Source of the DNA: Nocardia takedensis NBRC 100417 | GTDB lineage: Bacteria; Actinomycetota; Actinomycetes; Mycobacteriales; Mycobacteriaceae | Direction of reading: 5' to 3' | Assembly: GCF_000308695.1 (NCBI RefSeq) | Contig: NZ_BAGG01000264.1 | Location: 1 to 64,000, forward strand | DNA: 64,000 bases | Shown here: positions 27,604-35,341 of the stretch, in pieces | Position numbering within the stretch: position 1 is the first letter of the stretch | How the letters are laid out: the number at the start of each line of letters is the position of its first letter | The notes under the pieces: model-generated | What the model saw: only the letters and a program-made list of their open reading frames with translations | Database searches by the model: none | Told to the model about the DNA's origin: nothing | Program-made: the position numbers and the translations under genes

Positions 27604-28347
27604 TCAGTGTTCGCGCAGCAGCGTGCCCGCACCGTCGACACGGTCGTCGATGCCGTGTTCGCGCAGCGCGTGCCACAGGGTGGCGGCGTTGATGGCGATC
27701 ACCGGTTTGCGGAGTTCGGCTTCCAGGCGGTCGGCCTGGGCGACGAAGGACAGGTTGGTGCCGACCTGGACGATGGCCTGTGCCTCGGCGCTGTCGATCG
27801 CGCCGATGACCGAATCGATCTCGGGGGCATCCACTTTGGCGATGTCGGTGGCGGTGGCGCAGCGCAGTCCGGTGATGGCGGTGACCTCGAATCCGGCCTC
27901 GGTGAAGAAGCGCGCCACTTCGATGTCGGCCACGGGTTGGTAGGGGGAGAAGACGGCGATCCGGCGGCAGCCGAGGGCGTGCAGGGCGGCGCGGCAGGAG
28001 GACGCGCCGGTCGTGACGGGCAGACCGGTGCGCTCGCGCAGGCGGCGCTCGAAATCGGCGTTGCCCGCCACGCCGCCCCAGAACGTCTCGGCCGACATGC
28101 CCATGACCATGCGGTCGGGTTCGGCGGTGAGCGCGTCGCGGACGGCGGTGTCGATGGCGGCGCGGATCTGACCGAGCAGCGCGGTGAACCGGGTGTCGTC
28201 GCCCATCGTCGGGTCGGGGATGTGCATGGAGCCGGCGCGGAAGCCGACATCGGCGATGCCTGCCCGCCAATAGTCGTGTTCGACAACGGTGTTGGTGCTG
28301 GGAACGATGACGCCGAAGATCGCGCGGCGGCCGACGGTGTTGGTCAT
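27604..28347 (-). CDS. Asp/Glu racemase superfamily protein (maleate isomerase/AMDase-like)
   Basis: 247 residues. The signatures VPSTNTVVE and VMGMSAETFW place it with maleate cis-trans isomerases and arylmalonate decarboxylases. These use two cysteines. Here the first position reads GMSAE (Ser) and the second, near residue 194, reads VQVGTNLS (Val), so both usual cysteines are lacking; Cys118 in TGASSCRAAL is kept. The reaction may therefore differ from maleate isomerisation. It follows a TetR gene with a 4-bp overlap. A close paralog lies at 37846-38589. Confidence 0.8.
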   Translation of the reverse strand: MTNTVGRRAIFGVIVPSTNTVVEHDYWRAGIADVGFRAGSMHIPDPTMGDDTRFTALLGQIRAAIDTAVRDALTAEPDRMVMGMSAETFWGGVAGNADFERRLRERTGLPVTTGASSCRAALHALGCRRIAVFSPYQPVADIEVARFFTEAGFEVTAITGLRCATATDIAKVDAPEIDSVIGAIDSAEAQAIVQVGTNLSFVAQADRLEAELRKPVIAINAATLWHALREHGIDDRVDGAGTLLREH

Positions 28348-28940
28348 GGTGCGGACTCCTGGGTGGTTCCGGGCGGCACGGCGAGCCTGCCGAGGGTGTG
28401 CTCGACCGCGCGATGGGCGCGGTCTCGGTCGACGGGCGCGTCGAGCAGCAGGGCGTCCACGAGCAGGGGGGCGACGATGGCGTCCACGGCTTCGTCGATC
28501 TCGGTCGCCGCGACATCCTCGGGCAGTTGCGCGCGCAGCACGGTGTGGAACGGGGCGAGCAGGTCTCGCACGTAGCGCACGCGCAGGTCGCCGCAGGTGG
28601 GGTCGGTGGCCGAGGCGGTGACCAGCGCGCGCAGGAACGCGGCGACGGGCTTGTCGCGCAGGCGATCACAGAGTCCGTCGACTTCGGCGTGCAGGTCGGC
28701 GGCGAGGTCGCCGGTGGGGTGCGCGGCGGGATGCGGCGCGACCGCGATGAGGGCGGCGAGGAATTCGCGCGGCGTCGGCCAGTGCCGGTAGACGGTCGAG
28801 CGGGCGACGCCGGTGGCGGCGTGGACGCGCTGGGGCGTCAGCGCGGTCGCGCCTTCGGCGAGCAGTAGTTCCAGTGCCGCGGTGAGCACGATCGCCTCGG
28901 TGTCCGCGGCGGGTCCGGCGGGGCGTCCAGGTCGAGTCAC
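28344..28940 (-). CDS. TetR family transcriptional regulator
   Basis: 198 residues. The DNA-binding domain includes LLAEGATALTPQRVHAATGV and ARSTVYRHWPTPREFLAAL. It is the first gene of a pair with the racemase-superfamily enzyme (stop and start overlap by four bases). It is divergent from the bicupin-amidohydrolase operon and probably controls both through the repeat at 28950-28964. Confidence 0.88.
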   Translation of the reverse strand: MTRPGRPAGPAADTEAIVLTAALELLLAEGATALTPQRVHAATGVARSTVYRHWPTPREFLAALIAVAPHPAAHPTGDLAADLHAEVDGLCDRLRDKPVAAFLRALVTASATDPTCGDLRVRYVRDLLAPFHTVLRAQLPEDVAATEIDEAVDAIVAPLLVDALLLDAPVDRDRAHRAVEHTLGRLAVPPGTTQESAP

Positions 28941-28949
28941 GGATTTAAC

Positions 28950-28964
28950 GATACATCTTGTATC
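28950..28964. promoter_or_regulatory. Operator-like repeat GATACA-N3-TGTATC
   Basis: A perfect 6-bp inverted repeat with a 3-nt spacer begins 10 bp before the TetR start, in an AT-rich 82-bp divergent promoter. It is the likely binding site of the TetR protein encoded at 28344-28940. Confidence 0.6.
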
Positions 28965-29022
28965 CGAAAATATTAATTGCTACGGTCCGTATCGGAAATA
29001 GCGCCGACCCGAGGAGGACGCC

Positions 29023-29916
29023 ATGCGCCCCCATGTCGAGCTGATCGACGAGAAGGATCTGATCTGGCATCATGCCGAGTTCCGACACGCGACCGGCACC
29101 GCCGAACAACGCAATCTGAGCTACGACGAGGAGGACGGCTCGGCCTCGCTGAAGGTCCGATTCACCAGCGACTGGTCCCGCCCCGCCGGAGTGCACGCCG
29201 CCGACACCGAATGGTTCGTCCTGTCCGGGAGCCTGACCATCGGCGATCGGGAACTCGGACCGGAGGGCTACTGGACCGCGCCCGCCGGCGTGCTCACCCC
29301 GCCGATCACGGTCGCCGCGGGCACCGAGATCCTGCTGTTCCGCGAATTCGCCGACTGGGCCTTCGAGCCCGCCGACGCGGACCGCGACACCGTGCGGGCC
29401 GATCAGGTCCTGGTGGTCCTGGATTCGGCGGCGATGCCGTGGATCGACGTCGCCGACGGCAGCCCCATGCGCTTCGACCTCGGCGGCACACCCGTGCCCG
29501 GCCTCTACATCAAACTGCTGCACCGCGACGCCGAGACCGGCTTCTACACCCGCCTCATCAAGGCCAAACCGGGGTGGCGCGAACAACCGCTGGCCCACCA
29601 CCCGTGCAGCGAGGAGGCGTACTGCCTGGACGGGGGATTCGACTACAACTACGGACAGATGTGGCCGGGCGCGTACTTCTGGCGGCCCGCGCTGATCCGC
29701 CACGGCGATTTCACCGCCGACGCCGAGGCGGGCTGCACGTGGCTGGTGCGCTCGGACGCCGACCTCGTGGACTGGTACACCGACAACGCCCGCGTCGTCA
29801 TGACCGGCGACGCCACCAACTGGGGGCCGGAGTACGCGCAGAGTCTCGCGCCCAACTACGTCCAACCGGTGCGCTCGCGCTCGATCGGTCCGTGGAGCGA
29901 CCCCAGCCGTCAGTAG
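29023..29916 (+). CDS. Bicupin protein of unknown substrate
   Basis: 297 residues with two cupin-like halves. First half: HAADTEWFVLSGSLTIGDRE, GPEGYWTAPAGVLTPP. Second half: HHPCSEEAYCLDGGFDYNYG, MWPGAYFWRPALIRHGDF. Metal-binding His and Glu are placed as expected in the second half. No signal peptide. A strong GAGGAGG site precedes the ATG. It heads an operon with a cyclic amidohydrolase, transporter and amidase, so it may act on the same nitrogen heterocycle as an isomerase, hydrolase or dioxygenase. Confidence 0.8.
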   Translation: MRPHVELIDEKDLIWHHAEFRHATGTAEQRNLSYDEEDGSASLKVRFTSDWSRPAGVHAADTEWFVLSGSLTIGDRELGPEGYWTAPAGVLTPPITVAAGTEILLFREFADWAFEPADADRDTVRADQVLVVLDSAAMPWIDVADGSPMRFDLGGTPVPGLYIKLLHRDAETGFYTRLIKAKPGWREQPLAHHPCSEEAYCLDGGFDYNYGQMWPGAYFWRPALIRHGDFTADAEAGCTWLVRSDADLVDWYTDNARVVMTGDATNWGPEYAQSLAPNYVQPVRSRSIGPWSDPSRQ

Positions 29917-29969
29917 CGACGCCTCGCGTCGGAAAACCCTTGTGTCGAAACAGAGAAGCGGAGTGCGTG

Positions 29970-31430
29970 GTGTCGTCGGTGGACCTTCTGATCAGGAATG
30001 CCCGTGTGGTTCGTCCGGGTGATCGCCGGACCGACGCGCCACCGCCCACGGATATCGCGGTGAGCGCCGGCACGATCACCGCGATCGAGCCCGGCCTGCC
30101 CGTCGCCGGGGCGGGCCGGGTCTTCGACGCGGGCGGACTACTGGCCTTCCCCGGCGTGGTCGACGCCCACCAGCACTGGGGCATCTATCGCGGACTGGGC
30201 GAGGACGCGCACAGCGAGAGTCGGGCGTGCGCGCAGGGCGGGGTCACCACCTCGCTCAGCTATCTGCGCACCGGCCGCTACTACCTCAACCGCGGCGGCT
30301 CCTACCGCGACTTCCTGCCGATCGCGCTCGCCGAACTCGAGGGCCGCTCCTACGTCGACCACGCGCTGCACCTCGCGCCGATGACCCGCGAGCACATCGC
30401 CGAGATCCCGATGCTCATCGAGGAATTCGGCGTCACCTCGTTCAAGATCTTCATGTTCTACGGCGGGCACGGCCTGCACGGGCGCTCCGAGGATCAGGCC
30501 GACTTCTTGATGATCGGCCCCGAGGACCGTTACGACCTGGCGCATTTCGAGTTCGTCATGCGCGCGCTGACCGAGGCCCGCGCCCGGTTCGGCCCCGGGG
30601 TGTCGCTGTCGCTGCACTGCGAGACCGCCGAGATCATGGCCGCCTACACCGCATTGGTCGAACGCGAAGGCGCGTTGACCGGGCTGCGCGCCTACAGCGC
30701 CTCGCGACCGCCGCACTCGGAGGGCCTGGCGATCACGATGGCCTCCTATCTGGCCCACGAGACCGGTTTGGCGAACATCAATCTGCTGCACCTGTCCTCG
30801 GAGAAGGCCGTGGCCGCCGCGTTGACGATGGCGGCGGCGTTCCCGAACGTGGACTTCCGCCGCGAGGTCACCATCGGTCACTTGCTGGCCGACGTCGACA
30901 CCGCGCACGGCCTCGGCGGCAAGGTGAACCCGCCGCTGCGCGAACGGTCGGATGTGGAGGCCCTGTGGCGGCATCTGCTCGCGGGCGAGATCGACTGGGT
31001 GGTCAGCGATCACGCCTGCTGCCGGGAAGAACAGAAGTTCGGGACGAACCCGGACGACGTCTTCGCGGCCCGCTCCGGATTCGGTGGCGCGGAATACCTG
31101 CTGCCCGGGTTGGTGGGCGAAGGGTCGCGTCGCGGACTGCCGCTGTCGCGGATCGCGGAGTTGACCGCCTCGAATCCAGCGCGCCGCTACGGCCTGCGCA
31201 CCAAGGGTGACCTCGCCGTCGGATACGACGCCGACATCGCGTTGGTCGACCCCGAGGGGAGCTGGACCGTGCGCGCAGCCGATTCCGAATCCGCCCAGGA
31301 ATACACGCCTTTCGAGGGGTTCGCGATGAACGCCCGGGTCACCGACGTGTTCCTGCGCGGCGCGCAGATCTGTCGCGACGGCGCGGTGGTCGGCGAACCG
31401 CGCGGCGTCCATCTACGCCGATGCCCCTGA
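29970..31430 (+). CDS. Cyclic amidohydrolase (dihydroorotase/hydantoinase family)
   Basis: 486 residues. The binuclear metal site is complete: His67 and His69 in VDAHQHWG, the lysine to be carboxylated Lys159 in TSFKIFMF, His216 in LSLHCE, His274 in LLHLSS and Asp347 in VVSDHAC. The enzyme should open a cyclic amide or imide such as a hydantoin, dihydropyrimidine, allantoin or maleimide. The GTG at 29970 has GGAG six bases upstream; GTG 29967 is an alternative. It follows the bicupin gene by 53 bp and overlaps the MFS gene by 10 bp. Confidence 0.88.
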   Translation: MSSVDLLIRNARVVRPGDRRTDAPPPTDIAVSAGTITAIEPGLPVAGAGRVFDAGGLLAFPGVVDAHQHWGIYRGLGEDAHSESRACAQGGVTTSLSYLRTGRYYLNRGGSYRDFLPIALAELEGRSYVDHALHLAPMTREHIAEIPMLIEEFGVTSFKIFMFYGGHGLHGRSEDQADFLMIGPEDRYDLAHFEFVMRALTEARARFGPGVSLSLHCETAEIMAAYTALVEREGALTGLRAYSASRPPHSEGLAITMASYLAHETGLANINLLHLSSEKAVAAALTMAAAFPNVDFRREVTIGHLLADVDTAHGLGGKVNPPLRERSDVEALWRHLLAGEIDWVVSDHACCREEQKFGTNPDDVFAARSGFGGAEYLLPGLVGEGSRRGLPLSRIAELTASNPARRYGLRTKGDLAVGYDADIALVDPEGSWTVRAADSESAQEYTPFEGFAMNARVTDVFLRGAQICRDGAVVGEPRGVHLRRCP

Positions 31431-32995
31431 GGCGAACCCGCCCGGGGGAGTCCGCGACACCGCGCCCCTGGCGGGTGTTCGCCGGCGCCGGAACTGTGGC
31501 GCGACCGTCTCGCGGGGAGTCCCCGCCATCGCGCCCGTGGCGGGTGTTCGCCGCCACCAGCGTCGGCGTGGTGGCGGTGTTTCTCAACATCAGCGGACTC
31601 GGGGTGGCGCTGCCGACCATCGCCCGCGAAGTGGGCGCGGACGCCGCGCAGGCGCAGTGGATCCTGCTGAGCTACCTGCTGGTGACCACCGCGCTGATCC
31701 TGGTGTTCGGCAGGCTCGCCGACATCCTCGGCCGCCGCAGGCTGTATCTGGCGGGGCTGACGCTGTTCACCGTCGCCACCGCCCTGTGCGCGGTCGCGGA
31801 TTCGCCCCATCTGCTGATCGCGGCCCGCACGGTGCAGGGCATCGGCGCGGCGGCCTGCGTCACCAACAACACCGCGTTGCTGACCGATACGTTCGCTCCC
31901 CCCGATCTCGGCCGGGCACTCGGATGGAACGTCACCATCGCGGCGGTGGCCCAGGTGGCCGGACCGGTCGTGGGCGGCGCGGCGACCGCGGCGCTCGGTT
32001 GGCGCGGCCTGTTCCTGGTGTGCCTGCCGATCGGCGCGCTCGCACTGGTCATGTCGGTGCTGTTCATTCCGCGCCCCCGCGCCGCGCCCACCGCCCGGGA
32101 GCGTTTCGACCTGACCGGTGCGGTGCTGGCCACGGCGGCGCTGACGGCGATGGTCGCGGCGTTCACCGCCGGACCGGACAGCGCGCGTGCGGCGCTGATC
32201 GGCGGGGCCATCGCCTGCTGCGCGCTGGTCGCGTTCATGATCGTGCAGGTTCGTCGTCGGCATCCGCTGGTCGACCTGGGACTGTTCCGGAACCGCACCA
32301 TCGCCCTGGTCCTGGCGGCGGTGCTGGCGAACGCGGTCGCGACCAACGCCGTGGTGGTCGTGATCTCGCTCTACGGCCAAGCGGGCGGCCTGTCCTCGGT
32401 GGCCGCGGGCGCGTTGGTCGCGCCGGTCGCCCTGGGCACCGTTGTGGCGGCCGCGCTCACCAGCGCGCTGACCGCCCGCCACCCGGCGCGCACCCTGACG
32501 GCGCTCGGGGCGGGGGCGACCGTTCTCGGTCTGGCGGGTATGGCCGCGTTGCTGTCCGCCGGGTCCGCCGCGCCGTGGGCACTCACACCGCTGCTGTTCG
32601 CGATCGGCGCGGGCAACGGTCTGTTCATGACGCCGAGCACCAACGCGCTCATGACGGCCGCGCCCGCCGCGCGCCGCGGCATCGCCAACGGATTGCGCTC
32701 CACCGCACAGAATCTCGGCACGCTGACGAGTTCGACCCTCGCGCTGGCTCTGGGCACGATCGGACTGTCCGACCCCGCGCGGCGCGCGGCACTCGACGGC
32801 ACACTCGCGGCGGTCACCGCCTCCGACCAGGACCTATTCGTCACCAACCTGCGCGTGGTCGTCCTCGTCTTCGCCGGGCTCGCGCTGCTGTCCCTGGCGC
32901 TGTGCCTGCTCCTGCCGCGCCGCACGCCGATCCCGGCCGCGCCGCGAGCCGCCCTCGACCTCCCGCAGCCCGCGGGGACCGCACCGAGGGCTTGA
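31421..32995 (+). CDS. MFS transporter, DHA2 (EmrB/QacA) type
   Basis: 524 residues with about 14 hydrophobic spans. Signature loops are FGRLADILGRRRLYL (motif A) and AGPVVGGAATAALGWRGLFL (motif C). The first 45 residues are arginine/proline-rich and contain an imperfect 23-residue duplication, so the true start may be internal (for example GTG at 31544). It overlaps the amidohydrolase stop by 10 bp. In this setting it may move the substrate or a product of the catabolic operon, although DHA2 members are usually exporters. Confidence 0.86.
   Translation: MPLRRTRPGESATPRPWRVFAGAGTVARPSRGESPPSRPWRVFAATSVGVVAVFLNISGLGVALPTIAREVGADAAQAQWILLSYLLVTTALILVFGRLADILGRRRLYLAGLTLFTVATALCAVADSPHLLIAARTVQGIGAAACVTNNTALLTDTFAPPDLGRALGWNVTIAAVAQVAGPVVGGAATAALGWRGLFLVCLPIGALALVMSVLFIPRPRAAPTARERFDLTGAVLATAALTAMVAAFTAGPDSARAALIGGAIACCALVAFMIVQVRRRHPLVDLGLFRNRTIALVLAAVLANAVATNAVVVVISLYGQAGGLSSVAAGALVAPVALGTVVAAALTSALTARHPARTLTALGAGATVLGLAGMAALLSAGSAAPWALTPLLFAIGAGNGLFMTPSTNALMTAAPAARRGIANGLRSTAQNLGTLTSSTLALALGTIGLSDPARRAALDGTLAAVTASDQDLFVTNLRVVVLVFAGLALLSLALCLLLPRRTPIPAAPRAALDLPQPAGTAPRA
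31442..31560 (+). repeat. Imperfect tandem duplication, 69-bp period
   Basis: Bases 31442-31491 recur at 31511-31560 with about 40 of 50 identical, including an identical run of GGCGGGTGTTCGCCG. The 69-bp period equals 23 codons and keeps the frame at the start of the MFS gene. Confidence 0.75.
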
Positions 32996-33018
32996 TCCAC
33001 CCCGAGAGAGGTAAACGG

Positions 33019-33678
33019 ATGAACTCCGAACCAGCCCCCACGACCGTATCCGCCACGGCGCTGACCGCCGATTACGCGGAGGCCGGATTCGGTCGCACCC
33101 TGGAACCGGGGCGCAGTCCCGCCCTGGTCCTGGTCGATCCAGCGCGGGCCTACATCGATCCGGCCTGTTCGCTGTACGCGGGCGTGGAGGAGGAGGTAGC
33201 GGCGATGCGGACCCTGCTGGGCGCGGCGCGGGCCGCCGGGATTCCGGTGGTCGTCACCGAGGTGCGGTTGCGCGCCGACGGCGCCGACGCGGGGGTGTTC
33301 TTCCGCAAGGCCGCGAGTCTGCGGGCGTTCTGCGAGGGCAGTCCGTTCGCCGAATTCATCGACGGGCTCGCCCCGAGTGCGGCGGAACTGCGCGTGACCA
33401 AACGCTATCCGAGCGCGTTCTTCGGCACCGCCCTGCACAGTCATCTCACCGCGCTGGGCGTGGACACGGTGTTCATCGCGGGCCTGTCGACCAGCGGGTG
33501 CGTGCGCGCGACCGCGTTGGACGCGATGCAGCACGGTTTCGTGCCGATCGTGGTCCGCGAGGCGGTGGGCGACCGCGATCCCGGCGTGCACGCGGCGAAC
33601 CTGTTCGACATCGGACAGAAGATGGCCGAGGTGTGGGAGCTGGCGCGGGCGGTCGAGCACCTCGCCGAGCGTCGCTGA
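33019..33678 (+). CDS. Isochorismatase-family amidohydrolase
   Basis: 219 residues. The catalytic triad is visible: Asp40 in LVLVDPARAY, Lys128 in VTKRYPSAFFG and Cys161 in STSGCVRATALDAM. The cysteine-hydrolase branch includes N-carbamoylsarcosine amidase, ureidoacrylate amidase and maleamate amidase. It is the last gene of the bicupin operon, starting 23 bp after the MFS gene with a GAGAGG site. It would hydrolyse the half-amide or carbamoyl product of the cyclic amidohydrolase. Confidence 0.9.
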   Translation: MNSEPAPTTVSATALTADYAEAGFGRTLEPGRSPALVLVDPARAYIDPACSLYAGVEEEVAAMRTLLGAARAAGIPVVVTEVRLRADGADAGVFFRKAASLRAFCEGSPFAEFIDGLAPSAAELRVTKRYPSAFFGTALHSHLTALGVDTVFIAGLSTSGCVRATALDAMQHGFVPIVVREAVGDRDPGVHAANLFDIGQKMAEVWELARAVEHLAERR

Positions 33679-33696
33679 TCCGTGCCGCCGACACGA

Positions 33697-33733
33697 CGAA
33701 TCCCCGAGGCGCGTCGCGCGCCTCGGGGATTCG
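33697..33733. terminator. Strong bidirectional terminator
   Basis: A perfect 16-bp stem (33697-33712 with 33718-33733) and a 5-nt loop lie in the 60-bp gap between the convergent amidase gene and the neocarzinostatin-like operon. Confidence 0.8.
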
Positions 33734-33738
33734 CGGTC

Positions 33739-34296
33739 TCAGGACGCTCGTCTGCGGGCGAAGACGAACAGCGCGACGGCGGCCAGCACCGCCACCACGC
33801 CGGCACCGACGAACACCGTCGTGTAGTCGGTCTCGGGCTCGGCCGCCGGGGCGGCCTGTGCCGGAGCGGCCGCCGCGGGTTCGGCCTTGCCGAAGGACAG
33901 CGGCACCGAGGCCAGGATCGCGGTGGGGTCGGTGAGACTGGTGACCGCGATGGCGCACGCGCCCGCCGCGCTCGTGCAGTCCACCCCGCCCACCGCGGGA
34001 GCCACGGTGATCGCGGTGGCGCCGGTGGTGGATCGCCACACGCCCGCGGCGTCCACCGCGCCCATCAGCGACCCCGGCAGGTCGCAGTCCGCGGGTCCGG
34101 CGACCAGCGGTTTGCACTGTCCGACGGCGACCATCGGCATATTCGCGGGCAGCCCGTCCAAGGTGATCGAGACGGATTGGCCGGGAGTGAGACCGTCGCG
34201 CGCGTCGACCTGGAGGGTCGGCGCGGCCCCGGCGGGTGCGGCGCACAGGAGCAAGGTCGCGCCGAGGGCCGACCCGAGGACGGCTCGCGTTCCCAT
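33739..34296 (-). CDS. Membrane-anchored neocarzinostatin-fold protein
   Basis: 185 residues: signal peptide (about 1-24, ending PAGAA-PTLQ), one neocarzinostatin-type domain (VAVGQCKPLVAGPADCDLPG, then GGVDCTSAAGACAIAVTS, giving the family's two disulfide pairs), an Ala/Pro-rich linker and a C-terminal membrane helix followed by RRRAS. The family's founding member binds an enediyne chromophore; most relatives have no known ligand. It is the last of four genes, 8 bp after the preceding one. The domain would face outwards. Confidence 0.85.
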   Translation of the reverse strand: MGTRAVLGSALGATLLLCAAPAGAAPTLQVDARDGLTPGQSVSITLDGLPANMPMVAVGQCKPLVAGPADCDLPGSLMGAVDAAGVWRSTTGATAITVAPAVGGVDCTSAAGACAIAVTSLTDPTAILASVPLSFGKAEPAAAAPAQAAPAAEPETDYTTVFVGAGVVAVLAAVALFVFARRRAS

Positions 34297-34304
34297 CACG
34301 CCGC

Positions 34305-34727
34305 CTATCCGAAACTCAACGGAGCCGTGGCCAGGATGGCCGACGGGTTGTTGAGGCTGGTGACCGCGATCATGCACGCGCCCGCGCTCGCCAGACAGTC
34401 GACACCGCCGACCGCGCCGACGACAGTGACCGCCGAGCCCGCGTTGGATCGCCACGCGCCGCCGTCGTCGGCGCGGCCGATCAGGCTGCCGACCAGGTTG
34501 CAGTCGGCGGGTCCGGCGACCACCGCTTTGCACTGTCCGATCGCGACCGAGCCGTAGCTGCCGTCGATGCCGTTCAGCGAGACGCTCACGGCCTGTCCGG
34601 TGCTGAGTCCCGCCGTCTGGCTGACCCACAGCGACGGCGCGGCCGAGGCGGTGGCGGCCGTGCCGAGCAGCGCCGCGGACGCGAGCAGAGCGGCGGCGGT
34701 GGCGACTCGGGTTCGGGTGACTGTCAT
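34305..34727 (-). CDS. Secreted neocarzinostatin-fold protein
   Basis: 140 residues: signal peptide (about 1-29, ending ATASA-APSL) and one neocarzinostatin-like domain with the cysteine pattern SVAIGQCKAVVAGPADCNLV and GGVDCLASAGACMIAVTS. No anchor follows, so it should be free. GGAGGAG precedes the ATG, which overlaps the stop of the upstream gene (ATGA). It is a close paralog of the anchored protein encoded next door. Confidence 0.86.
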   Translation of the reverse strand: MTVTRTRVATAAALLASAALLGTAATASAAPSLWVSQTAGLSTGQAVSVSLNGIDGSYGSVAIGQCKAVVAGPADCNLVGSLIGRADDGGAWRSNAGSAVTVVGAVGGVDCLASAGACMIAVTSLNNPSAILATAPLSFG

Positions 34728-35341
34728 TTCTCCTCCTGGGTTTTCCTGGTGTGCGCGGGTCTGGTGAAGACCAGACCGGCGACGATCACTAGCAGCGCCG
34801 CCGTGGCGAACCACAGCGGCGTCGATGGGCCGGACACGTCCTCGGTCGCCGCGATGACGGTGGCCGGCGTCTGGGTGGCGCCGCCGTGGAACGGCGTTCC
34901 CGCGAATCCGACGAGCACGGTGACCGAGTTGGCGGCCATCACGCTGTCCGGTTCGCTGCCCGGCAGTGGCGCGGCGGCGATGACGCACTGCTGGGTGGCG
35001 CAGTCGATCGCGGCGAAGCGCGTGCGGGCGGTGAGGGTGAGTTCGGGGAAGGTGCCGTCGGCGGCGATGTTGACGAAGGTCGCGCCGCCTTCGAGGTCGC
35101 AGTCGCGCAGCCCGTTGGTGTAGCCCTGGCGGCACAGGCCGACCGCGACCGCGGCGAGGTTGGGTTGGAAACCGGTGCCGCGCACTGTGATCCGTTGGTT
35201 CTCGGTCAGCCCGTCCTGGGCTCCGACGTGCAGGACGGCCGGATCGGGCGCGGCGCTCGCGGGCACGGGGGCGAGCAGGACGCTCACGCCGATCGCGGCC
35301 GTGTACACGGCGCGCGCGGCGCGGGAGGCGAGGGTGGTCAC
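34724..35341 (-). CDS. Membrane-anchored neocarzinostatin-fold protein
   Basis: 205 residues from a GTG start: signal peptide (ending PASA-APDP), neocarzinostatin-type domain (VAVGLCRQGYTNGLRDCDLE and FAAIDCATQQCVIAAAP) and a C-terminal membrane helix (FATAALLVIVAGLVF) with a basic tail. Its start overlaps the stop of the membrane-protein gene (GTGA), and its stop overlaps the next start. It is more divergent than the other two paralogs. Confidence 0.85.
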   Translation of the reverse strand: MTTLASRAARAVYTAAIGVSVLLAPVPASAAPDPAVLHVGAQDGLTENQRITVRGTGFQPNLAAVAVGLCRQGYTNGLRDCDLEGGATFVNIAADGTFPELTLTARTRFAAIDCATQQCVIAAAPLPGSEPDSVMAANSVTVLVGFAGTPFHGGATQTPATVIAATEDVSGPSTPLWFATAALLVIVAGLVFTRPAHTRKTQEEK

